Shown piece after piece: positions 44,241-53,676 of a DNA stretch of 64,000 bases. The DNA lies in the NCBI GenBank assembly GCA_907163375.1, contig CAJQUW010014305.1, forward strand, positions 1 to 64,000, given 5' to 3'. The notes under the pieces were generated by a model. It ran no database searches. It had not been told where the DNA came from and was given only the letters and a program-made list of their open reading frames with translations. The position numbers were made by a program, and so were the translations under genes. The DNA is from Prostheceraeus crozeri (lineage: Eukaryota; Platyhelminthes; Polycladida; Euryleptidae). Numbering within the stretch: position 1 is the first letter of the stretch; each line of letters opens with the position of its first letter.

Positions 44241-47066
44241 TACGTGTGTGAAGTTAGCACCGCCACTCAGCACCACCATCTTGAAAATGGAATGTGCCAG
44301 TCAAACCAACGATCAGAATCGATCTAGATGGAGCGTGCCAGCATGTGCCACTCACTATTTTGAAAGAATTCCCCCTAGTTTAGGAGAAATCGCTGGTTGA
44401 AAGTTCGACATGGCGGTGATGTGAAGTTAGCACCGCCACTAAAATTTGTTTTCCAAAATACACAATCAAAACATACGAAACACGCACAACAGATAGAAGA
44501 CCATCAAAAACATTGTGCCAGCAAGTTTGAGCACCTAAATCCCCGTACTTGCTGAGAAATATTAGTCCCCGAAACCACAAAATGGCGGTGATGTGAAGTT
44601 AGCACCGCCATCTTGAAAAATGCATGTGCCAGTCAAACCAACGGTCAGGATCGATCTAGATGTAGTTTGCCAGCGTGTGCCACTCGTTAATTTCACGAAA
44701 ATCCAACCACAGTCGGTGGAAAACCAACCCGAAAGCTCAACGGCGGTGATGTGAAGTTGGCACCGCCGTCTTGAAATATGCATGTGCCAGTCAAACCAAC
44801 GGTCAGAATCGATCTAGATGTAGTTTGCCAGCATGTGCCACTCGTTTATTTCACGAAAATCCCACCACAGTCGGTGGAAAGCCAACCCGAAAGCTCAATG
44901 GCGGTGATGTGAAGTTGGCACCGCCGCTGAATGTTTTTTCCGAAATTGGAACCACTCAATGGAGGTATTGCAAAATTTTCCACTTCAACATTAAACCGTT
45001 TGCTTACTGGCTATACAGATATCAATGCAAATACGAATATCTCGACAGGTGAATACCGTCATGTGCCTGAACTGTTAACAGAAAGCTGAAGCTATTACTT
45101 TGTTCAAAACTCTGTAAGACAGTGAAGGCATTTGACGAGTATATGGAATGGCATAACTAGGAAGACTTACTTTCTTATTAAAGGCCATTGATGAATAGCA
45201 TGCGATTCGTTTATGTTTCCGCGCATGAATGAGGAGAGTTCGCGACTTACAACGGCAAAACTATTGGTAATGGTTTTGAATTTTTCATTTGACTAACGAC
45301 GTCCCATGATTGGTCAGTTTTCGGTTACCATATGATCAATATATCGATAAACATTTTCATTTGTTTGCCGTGGAAAATATATTCACGGCATGCGATTAAT
45401 TACAGCCTGTACAACTTAAAACAAGAATGATTAAATAAATGTGTTTAACACACACACCTGTGGAATTTTGATCATATGGCAACCGAAAACTGACCAATCA
45501 TGGGACGTCGTTGGTCAAATGAAAAATTCAAACCATTACCAATAGTTTTGCCGTTGTAAGTCGCGAACTCTCCTCCTTCATGCGCGGAAACATAAACGAA
45601 TCGCATGCTATTCATCAATGGCCTTTAATAAGAAAGTAAGTCTTCCTAGTTATGCCATTCCATATACTCGTCAAATGCCTTCACTGTCTTACAGAGTTTT
45701 GAACAAAGTAATAGCTTCAGCTTTCTGTTAACAGTTCAGGCACATGACGGTATTCACCTGTCGAGATATTCGTATTTGCATTGATATCTGTATAGCCAGT
45801 AAGCAAACGGTTTAATGTTGAAGTGGAAAATTTTGCAATACCTCCATTGAGTGGTTCCAATTTCGGAAAAAACATTCAGTGGCGGTGCCAACTTCACATC
45901 ACCGCCATTGAGCTTTCGGGTTGGCTTTCCACCGACTGTGGTGAGATTTTCGTGAAATAAACGAGTGGCACATGCTGGCACACTCCATCTAGATCGATTC
46001 TGACCGTTGGTTTGACTGGCACATGCATATTTCAAGACGGCGGTGCCAACTTCACATCACCGCCGTTGAGCTTTCGGGTTGGTTTTCCACCGACTGTGGT
46101 TGGATTTTCGTGAAATTAACGAGTGGCACACGCTGGCAAACTACATCTAGATCGATCCTGACCGTTGGTTTGACTGGCACATGCATTTTTCAAGATGGCG
46201 GTGCTAACTTCACATCACCGCCATTTTGTGGTTTCGGGGACTAATTTCTCAGCAAGTACGGGGATTTAGGTGCTCAAACTTGCTGGCACAATGTTTTTGA
46301 TGGTCTTCTATCTGTTGTGCGTGTTTCGTATGTTTTGATTGTGTATTTTGGAAAACAAATTTTAGTGGCGGTGCTAACTTCACATCACCGCCATGTCGAA
46401 CTTTCAACCAGCGATTTCTCCTAAACTAGGGGGAATTCTTTCAAAATAGTGAGTGGCACATGCTGGCACGCTCCATCTAGATCGATTCTGATCGTTGGTT
46501 TGACTGGCACATTCCATTTTCAAGATGGCGGTGCCAACTTCACATCACCGCCAGCGCATTGAGCTTTCGGGGGCTAATTTCTCCGCAAGTACGGCGTCTT
46601 GGGAGTAGAAACTTGCTGGCACAATATTTTTGATGGTCTCCTATCTGCTGTTCTTGCTTCGTATGTTTTAATTGCGTATATTAAAAAAAGACTTCAGTGG
46701 CGGTGCTAACTTCACATCACCGCCATTTTGTGGTTTCGGGGACTAATTTCTCAGCAAGTACGGGGATTTAGGTGCTCAAACTTGCTGGCACAATGTTTTT
46801 GATGGTCTTCTATCTGTTGTGAGTGTTTCGTATGTTTTGATTGTGTATTTTGGAAAACAAATTTTAGTGGCGGTGCTAACTTCACATCACCGCCATGTCG
46901 AACTTTCAACCAGCGATTTCTCCTAAACTAGGGGGAATTCTTTCAAAATAGTGAGTGGCACATGCTGGCACGCTCCATCTAGATCGATTCTGATCGTTGG
47001 TTTGACTGGCACATTCCATTTTCAAGATGGCGGTGCTGAGTGGCGGTGCTAACTTCACACACGTAA
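44241..47066. mobile_element. Foldback transposon inside the Polinton, 2.8 kb
   Basis: Two long inverted arms (44241 to about 45343, about 45466-47066) surround a spacer of about 120 bp. The outer end reads TACGTGTGTGAAGTTAGCACC on both sides (20 shared bases and more). The outer arms are tandem modules of about 170-310 bp, each bounded by the motif TGGCGGTG-ATGTGAAGTTAG-CACCGCCA. The inner 400 bp of the arms are nearly identical. A 6-bp direct repeat GTCCGC flanks it (44235-44240, 47067-47072). Identical 73- and near-identical 93-codon frames in the arms are mirror shadows. The right arm is longer by a duplicated module. No transposase. Confidence 0.88.
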
Positions 47067-47480
47067 GTCCGCTCCTCTTAATAAATCCACGAAATTTCTG
47101 TCTAAACTGAAAGCCGTTTTGTCTGGTGTAAAAATTAAACTTTCTTTAGTATTTATAAATAATTCTTCTCCACCTCAGTAAAATCTAAGAGATGGCTTTC
47201 CATCTATAAATGAAGTAGAATGTTCAAATAGCATAGATTTTGGTAATTTCTTTTCTATGTTTGCTTCTAACAAGCCATAATCATCCATGATGGTTTTCTG
47301 CACTGGATCAGATATGTCAATTAGTTTATCATGAACTGAAAGTTCTTTTTCAAGAGTTTTGAGTGGTGCAATAGTTTTTTCAAAATCAGTTTTCACTTGT
47401 TCAGTTAGGTGCATTTTTTCTAACATATCAGATTGAACGCCAGCTTGTAGCATTCGATGTTGTCTATAATTTTTCTTCAT
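47067..47480 (-). pseudogene. Unidentified Polinton gene, right of the foldback insertion
   Basis: Basic and helical at the start (K-K-N-Y-R-Q-H-R-M-L-Q-A-G), then K-T-D-F-E-K-T-I-A-P-L-K-T-L-E-K-E-L, coiled-coil-like. No family recognised. The foldback element interrupts the region further downstream. Its position beside the penton-like gene suggests a virion protein. Confidence 0.5.
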
Positions 47481-47607
47481 AATATTTTTGTTTTATTAAT
47501 TGTTCTAGTTGTTTAATTTTAGGCTCATTTGTATTCATTATTTTATAATATAATATTTGAATTTTGCGGTAGCATAGAGATACAACAAAAACACTTTGCT
47601 GAACAAC

Positions 47608-48201
47608 TTATTTTTGTTCTATGGAACTTTGTTCTAGCGTTTTTAATAAAGTTCTTATTTCTTCTAAAAAAGCTTCATTGTCTACTTTGTCTTGAGATTT
47701 AACAGGAATTTTAGTTGCTTCTCCAGCTATTTGATCAAATTTTTCAATCTTATCTAACGTAATAACATTGTCATCACACACTCTCTGGAAGTAGTAATGT
47801 AGTCTATCATATACTTCTTTGACATGTGCATGTTTCTTACTTAAGGATTTTCGTTTCTTAGTCATTAAAGATTTATCTATCAATGTTGCAAGTGACGTTG
47901 TGAAAACACCTGTACCTGTTAAAGCTGTAGCAACAACAGGAATTGTAAGAACGCCAGATGAAATGACAATAGTGAGAGAGCCTAAAGAAACTGTTACAAA
48001 TGCTCCAATGCCTTGTGTTACATTCTTAAATATCGTCCATCTTTTTCTTAATTTATCAAATCGATCTAGTCTAAGTAATAATTGCGCTTCCTTATCTTTC
48101 ATGTACCTGACTCTATCTTTATGTTTTGCTATATCCATTTCATATGATAATGAAGGAAAAGGGGCTGATGGTTCTTTTGATTTTTCATTTGCATCTTCCA
48201 T
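47608..48201 (-). CDS. TIR-proximal Polinton membrane protein (197 aa)
   Basis: Starts inside the right TIR. A charged N-terminal helix (residues about 20-60, with V-R-Y-M-K-D-K-E-A-Q-L-L-L-R) is followed by a hydrophobic zone (about 65-110, A-F-V-T-V-S-L-G-S-L-T-I-V-I and I-P-V-V-A-T-A-L-T-G) that could form two membrane helices. A basic patch K-K-R-K-S-L-S-K-K and a charged C-terminus close it. The left TIR holds only the beginning of the same gene. Function unknown. Confidence 0.55.
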   Translation of the reverse strand: MEDANEKSKEPSAPFPSLSYEMDIAKHKDRVRYMKDKEAQLLLRLDRFDKLRKRWTIFKNVTQGIGAFVTVSLGSLTIVISSGVLTIPVVATALTGTGVFTTSLATLIDKSLMTKKRKSLSKKHAHVKEVYDRLHYYFQRVCDDNVITLDKIEKFDQIAGEATKIPVKSQDKVDNEAFLEEIRTLLKTLEQSSIEQK

Positions 48202-48541
48202 TTTTTAAATGAATATTTTTATTGCATTTTTATCCACATTCATTTCATTTGCATTTTGTTTTGCTAAATTTCAAGAGGACCCTATTTTGTATTTTGATTT
48301 GCTAAATTTCAGGAGCGTCCCTATTTTTTGTATTTTTCATTTTTGCATCTACCTAGTGCGGCGAATGTTATACCCTATACTACTCACATTGTTTTTTAAA
48401 TGATCAAGGGTGTCTAATTTTAACAATTTTTTTATAAGTTATCAAGGGGGTTTAATTTTAGCTGTTTTTTTATAAATTTCAGGAGGACCGTAATTTTAAC
48501 ATTTTTTTAATGTGTCCTGGCCCGGTCTTTATGCCATTACT
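47997..48541 (-). repeat. Polinton right terminal inverted repeat
   Basis: Inverted partner of 29351-29895. Reading inward, the copies share the 5' part of the TIR-proximal gene and then part company after T-Q-G-I-G. Small length differences and about 8-9% substitutions by eye. Confidence 0.9.
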
Positions 48542-48579
48542 AACCGGTAGAGACTAAATAATTATTACAGATGAAATCA

Positions 48580-49420
48580 CAGTCTTGCTTGTTTGCCTGT
48601 ATCGCACATGATTTTCGCACATCAAATAACCAAGATTCAAAGGGAAATTATACCAGTAGAACTCCGGTTGTTGTTCTGAAAATGTAGCAGCATATAGGCG
48701 TTTACGGTAGCAGCATCAAAAAAATCGAAAGTCAATTCAAATGGCCATCTTTAACATTTTCTTTTGAAGCTATAGGCCTAGGACGCTACATGTGGTCCAA
48801 ATTATCAACGCCTTCGTTAAGTTGCATGCCTGTATCATGTCAAGCTTCCTATCATGTGACTATCCATGCAAATGCTCGGGACAGAGAAGTAGTAATGGAC
48901 GTGTTCCTTTGTCCCTATGAGAGAGAAGCGTCATCATGTTGCTATACAGTCCGATAAAAATAAATGAAAGAACCTCTCTCTACCACGACGAATTTTCGCA
49001 GCGACTGGAATTCTTCTACAATGTATAACGGTTCTCATGCTATTCATCTGCGTACATCGACGGGGTGAATTCCACGTTTAGGTCCAGCTTCCTCGCGAAT
49101 TGTATTTTGAGAACTGCGACGTCCTGAACTAATAGAAGGACGGTTCAGCCATTCCATATGATTAGCTGTGCCATATACACAGTTATGGCTTCCTCCTCCT
49201 CACTGTCATTAAATGAAATGGTTACCAATCCAGAAGCATCGATGAACTCGTCGTCGTCGTTAATCGTTGTCATTATCACTCCCGCCTTCATCATCACCAT
49301 TATCTGAATGGTCATTATAGTTATCCAAAATGACAGTCAAGTCGCAATCCTGGTCTGTTTCTGCAGAAATATCGCCAAAATTAAGACATTGAGCTTCTGA
49401 CCTTGCTTTACGCGACATAG
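48580..49420 (-). pseudogene. piggyBac transposase N-terminal and central pieces
   Basis: On the minus strand an ATG at 49420 opens 53 codons rich in Asp/Asn (S-R-K-A-R-S-E-A-Q, then N-G-D-D-E-G-G-S-D-N-D-N-D), as in piggyBac N-termini, before a stop. Around 48740-48830 it reads L-N-E-G-V-D-N-L-D-H-M, the conserved G-V-D-x-x-D block that carries a catalytic Asp, followed by decayed sequence to the insertion point. The stretch is shorter than a full transposase, so part of the catalytic core is deleted. Confidence 0.72.
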
Positions 49421-50385
49421 ACAATTCGATAGCAACCACGAAAACAATGAGTATGTGAACCTATAGTGGAAGCCTGTCACATCGGTGGATCAATGAGCAT
49501 GCGCTGTCTCAATCTGTGCATCGATAGTCCTCACACGTCACGTATTCTGCATCTATCGAAGACGTGTATGTTCTGTGTGAAAATTCAACTCAATCTACGA
49601 TACATCATGACGATGAAAGCAGATTTACTGAACGCATGAAATTTGAAACAGAAACTCCCACATGAAAAGCTTGCTTCAATTCCATCGACTCAAAGTTTCT
49701 AAAATGATTTTGATCTATGGAATCTAGCAAATCCAAAAGTTTCATGGAAATGTAATGCGTTACAATGATTCGTTGCAATAGTAGAATCAGTTATACATTC
49801 GAAAAAGGTTGGCAACTTTACCAACAGCCTAATTCTTATTGGGCTTGTCATTCCATACTGATAAATGTAGTTTTGAAGAGGCTACATTGCTGCCGGCACG
49901 TGTAGTTTTATGTGTAGTTTGTATTCCTTATGTGTTAGTATCGTATTATTTTTTCATGCAGTTATGTGTTAGTTTGTATTTTATTTCTACTTAGGTAGGC
50001 CCATTGGTTTGCTTTCACTTTATCTTATACAGACCTAAATAGAAGTGCTTTTTTGCGTTCATAATGAATAATCAAAGTAATCAATGTTAATAGGACTACA
50101 AGCCATTTTGAAGACCTTGATATGAGGGAACCTGAATAGCTTTCATGATTAAACATGCTGTGGCGCATAAACATATTTTTAAATCAGCATAATAGGCCTA
50201 CTGTAATTGTCATATGAAAATTGTGATGAATGCATTTTTTGCCTAGGTGAGAAAGTATTTAGATTAATAGCAGTATTTCAGCTTTTTCATTTAAATTCGA
50301 TCTGACGGATTCAAATAATGCAAATTGCTACCTTTCTATATTTGGGGTCATATTTGACCCCAAACATGAACCAACTAGTTCTTAA

Positions 50386-51540
50386 AGATTACTTTCGGTT
50401 TCAGAAAGACTTTTAAAATGAAAACATAAAGACTTTGTAGTTGGATTAAAGAGTGATAAAGTCACAGCTGCAGTGCTTTGAAGTATGAACCATCTAGATT
50501 CTGCATGCTTTTGAAAATGCCAGGCGTAAATGAACCGATAATAGAGCTGAACTTTTAGTAATGGTAACCCATCGCATTCTTAAATTAACAGACTATCTTG
50601 CCTCTCCAAGTTGTTATGACATGGAGGATTTGTGGAATACTTTTCTTTATTCAATATTGCTATCACGATCAGTCAAATTCGTGCACTTTTCTCCAAAAGT
50701 GTATAAATTTGCATTTCTCACAGGTGGTAGCCTACAGGGTCTCCACCCATGTTCATTTAATGAAATCGAAACTGTATTACATATTGCGGATTTAATAAAG
50801 GCTGAGTTGCTACTCTACCTACTATATTCACTCTATGGTCAAAGTCAAAATGCTTTTAGCTATATACAGAAAAATGATGTTATTCGTGAATATTTAGAAA
50901 GTACACTTACAAGCTGCCGATAACATCCTATTGTCAACCACTTGTTGACAATTGTCGCCATCGTCTAGGGACCGCTGTCAAGAAGGCACATGTCCGCGAC
51001 GTTCAATTGTTTCAAATGCCCATGGCCGTTCTAGTCCTTTACTATTATAGAGTATCGGATTTTTATGATTCATACCGTCAAACCACCGTTTGAGCTATTA
51101 TAAATAGCTGAGCCATAGGTTGGGTGAATATTCTGCCGGGAATAATTAAATTGTTTAAATTTTCAGCCGGCAGAATTTCAGTCAATGAACAAGCTCAATG
51201 TCTAACTAATTTTTTAAAGGCCAAATTTTCATGTGTGTCATGGACATTCCTTCAACACATTATCAAAAACCTCGTTTAGACAGGAGTGAAATGTATTGAG
51301 ACAGATTTTTTTCTGCGATTTCCAATGGAATTCTGTGGGCTCAGAAAGTCATTCACTAGGCAGTCACGGTGGCATTGAGACTAATTTTGGAAATGACTTT
51401 TTGAAAATATAATATTTTAGAGAATAATTTGGAGCAATATAGAGTAATCAAATTTCGTGCATTTTTTTAATTAAGACTTAATATTTGAAATTAATATATT
51501 TACTTGAAGCTTTTTTTATAAATAGTACTTGTTATTCAAC
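50386..51540. other. Intron sequence; one unidentified open frame
   Basis: A 120-codon + frame (50561-50923) has a globular-looking composition with L-L-L-Y-L-L-Y-S-L-Y but no recognised family. It is followed at 51129-51175 by a 10-bp inverted repeat ATTCTGCCGG/CCGGCAGAAT. I could not decide whether it is chance, an old element, or a host exon. Confidence 0.35.
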
Positions 51541-51995
51541 AATACTTGTTGTTCGTAACTCAGTGCTAACGTGTGACGAGTGCTAACGGGTGCCTATAGG
51601 CTTACATTCACTTATCATTATTTAGTTTCATATTTTGCATTATAATTTCTACTACATTTCATTATCAAACGCGTTCATTCATCTAGTTATTCAGTGTCGT
51701 GTTTCTTAGGAGTTTAGTTTTTGCTTTTGCATTGCGGTGGGTTTTGATTTGTGTTCATATTGGTTTTGGAGATTCCTTTGGAGGTGTGTGGGTGCTCACA
51801 TTGTGTTGGGTTCTACGTTGTGTTCACATTGTTTTTTTGGAGCTCATTTGGTGGTAGTTGGAGCTTCCATTGTGGTAGGTTTCTTTGTGTTCATTTTGGT
51901 TTTGGAGCTTTCTTTGGCGCGGTCATTCTGTTAGTTTGCGTTTGCAACTTTCTGTTTGCTTTTGTTCGCTCTGTTTATTTATTTGTTGTGTACTA

Positions 51996-53015
51996 ATGAG
52001 GAAAAGGCAAAAGAGAGCGGCTAGGCAAAGGAGGTCTGAGGAGAACTCATTCTCTAGTAGTGAGGAGCATGATCGAAAGTGGTTGAGTGTGACATGTAAA
52101 TTGTGGTGGTTGTACATGGAGCCTGAGGAATACAATGATATGCAGGATTCCGAGTTCTGTTGTGGACGTTGCATACTGAAGAAATTTAAGATGCTTCTCC
52201 AGGAAACGAACGAAGAAAAAGAAGCGTTAAGAGCACGTATTGACAGTCTCGAGTGAGAATTAAAAACGGTTAAAATCGATCGCTTCACTGCAAAGATGGG
52301 AAGTCTCGATTTAAATGAAACCAGAGGGAAGACGAGAACCTGTGAAAGTCTCACAGGAGTTGAGCAAAGCTCGGGTAAAGAGGTGGAGATGGATGCACTG
52401 AGGCATTGGGAAACTTGGTCGACGACAAGACCTGCGGAATGGAGGAACGTTAAGGATATACAAAACCTTCAAGTCCAAGAGTTCAAAAAGGTACAGGCCT
52501 TAATTGAGAAGGAAAAGAATGTTATGATATTTGGGCTTGAGGAAAGTGGGAACGACCGGAATGATGTGGTAAACCTGCTGAACAAGATAATGGTAGAAAG
52601 CCCCAGGAAAATCTCCCCGGATAAAATTGAAATTGCTCGTTTGGGTAAATCTGAGAGTGGGAATTTTCGACCCATCAAGGTAAAACTACAGAGCAGCACG
52701 ATAGTGAAGGAAATTTTGAGGAACACTAAGAAACTAAGAAATGATCCTGATTGTAAACGAATTTATGTGGAGAAAGATAGAACCATTGAAGAGAGATTAT
52801 TGGTGCAAGAAATGAGGCGTCAAATGATAGAAAAAAGAACGAAGGGGTTCTTTATTATCATTAAGAACGGTGAACTCATTTGTGAGCCTTTTTTAGGAAA
52901 AAAAGTAGATGAGGCAGATACTGTCAAGATCATGTACATGAACATTTGTGGGCTGACTAGTTCCAAGCTGAACGAAATTGGCTCTTTGATGGATAAAACT
53001 GTGTTGTTTGCCTAA
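51996..53015 (+). pseudogene. LINE C ORF1-like protein (Cys-rich, coiled coil, RRM-like)
   Basis: The first part (51996-52256) reads K-W-L-S-V-T-C-K-L-W-W, then F-C-C-G-R-C-I-L and a heptad helix. It resembles the C-terminal half of a PHD-type finger followed by a coiled coil, and ends at a stop. The second part (52296-53015) reads N-V-M-I-F-G-L-E-E-S-G, I-E-I-A-R-L-G-K-S, R-P-I-K-V-K-L and I-E-E-R-L-L-V-Q-E-M-R, the RRM-like RNA-binding domain of LINE ORF1 proteins. It then runs directly into V-K-I-M-Y-M-N-I-C-G-L, the first strand of the endonuclease. Known role: nucleic-acid chaperone. The usual gap between ORF1 and ORF2 is absent here. Confidence 0.7.
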
Positions 53016-53635
53016 CCGAGACCCATCTGTTGAATAATGGCGTGAATCAATTGACTAACTACAACAATGTCAAAGTGTGGAGGAACGTTGGCTCTAGAAA
53101 AGGAGGTGGACTGATGATTTTCACCAAAAAAGATTCTGACATTAAATTATCCAAAATGAATAGCGGTAACAAGGATTGCATTGTGACCGAAATTGTTGTT
53201 AACAATGATAGCATACTACTATACATGTGCTATTGGAATGTAGAGAACCACAAAGACAATCAAGAGCTGGCTGACTTTTGTAAACAAAATAAGTCCAAAG
53301 ACATTATTGCGATAGGAGATTTCAACGCACAATTGCATGTTTTCGATGGCAGAACGGACAAGAACGGAAAATTGCTAAGTAAAATAATATCAGACCATAA
53401 CCTTATTATGGGAAACGGGCAGGTTATATGCCAAGGTCAAGCCACCAGAAGTCGAGGGGATGCCAAGACAACAATAGACTACGTGATGTATAGCATGACA
53501 AGAAGGATTATTGATATATACATCACTGACCACCATTTGATAGAATTATACCTGCTGAGATCTGTTAACAAAAAGAAAATAGAAAATTTGTTCCTGTTGA
53601 AGGATGGACCTTCAAAAACCCTACCAAGATTCTGA
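53006..53635 (+). pseudogene. LINE C AP endonuclease domain
   Basis: The domain begins at the end of the preceding frame and shifts frame near 53005 to read C-L-T-E-T-H-L (catalytic Glu block). It then reads G-L-M-I-F-T-K-K, I-A-I-G-D-F-N-A-Q (catalytic Asp/Asn block), A-K-T-T-I-D-Y-V and I-T-D-H-H-L-I (the final D-H pair, with I-T in place of the usual S). It nicks target DNA to prime reverse transcription. A stop at 53633-53635 and one shift before the RT frame break the unit. Confidence 0.78.
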
Positions 53636-53676
53636 CATACAAGAAAGAAGTTAGTGAAAACCTTGGAAAGGTTGAG

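Larger units (their letters stand above)
29351..48541. mobile_element. Polinton (Maverick), 19.2 kb, broken fossil
   Basis: Seen: terminal inverted repeats of about 540 bp starting AGTAATAGTATAAAGACCGG (left) and AGTAATGGCATAAAGACCGG (right), with a perfect 6-bp target duplication AACCGG (29345-29350, 48542-48547). Both the AG start and the 6-bp duplication are standard for Polintons. Parts, left to right: TIR gene piece, two unknown proteins, protease, integrase, small hydrophobic protein, major capsid protein, a Gly/Ala-rich protein, coiled-coil/tail-fibre-like protein, zinc-finger proteins, protein-primed DNA polymerase, packaging ATPase, penton-like capsid protein, two unknown genes and a TIR-proximal membrane protein. 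The element looks broken, with about a dozen or more interruptions plus a 2.8-kb insertion. The TIRs differ by roughly 8-9% by eye, so it is not recent. Confidence 0.95.
27746..48566. mobile_element. Penelope-like element 2: foldback, interrupted by a Polinton
   Basis: Seen: a 13-bp target duplication ACAGATGAAATCA flanks it (27733-27745 and 48567-48579). Its own DNA is 27746-29350 plus 48548-48566, about 1.6 kb. It consists of a 40-bp unique left tail, a left arm (27786-28469), a 215-bp loop, and a right arm (28685-29350 plus 48548-48566) that is an almost exact inverted copy. Each arm encodes the same GIY-YIG piece, and the left arm with the loop adds a family-typical linker. The RT is absent. 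Such inverted partial copies are normal for Penelope-like elements. A Polinton sits in the outer part of the right arm. Confidence 0.85.
27107..50381 (-). mobile_element. piggyBac transposon remnant, host of the nested insertions
   Basis: Seen: ends ATACTAGTTAGTTTACG (left) and, inverted, GAACTAGTTGGTTCATG (right). Each is followed inward by a palindrome of GGGTCA-TGACCC type (27129 and 50343 regions). TTAA flanks the right end (50382-50385) and TCAA, one change away, the left (27103-27106), fitting the piggyBac target. Removing the Penelope insertion leaves about 2.44 kb, a normal piggyBac length. Minus-strand coding pieces lie on both sides of the insertion and read through it. Confidence 0.82.

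Noticed and set aside
44562-46244. Pairs of identical 73- and near-identical 93-codon frames in opposite orientation
   Set aside because: They are mirror copies created by the foldback arms, with no family match and no start context.
27128-50363. GGGTCA-TGACCC palindromes as nuclear-receptor response elements
   Set aside because: Both copies lie at matching distance inside the two ends of the piggyBac element and are better explained as its subterminal palindromes.
51737-51996. Hydrophobic, Phe/Leu/Trp-rich frames that could be a signal or membrane protein
   Set aside because: They come from a T/G-rich stretch at the 5' end of LINE C; several frames are open at once, as in simple-sequence DNA.
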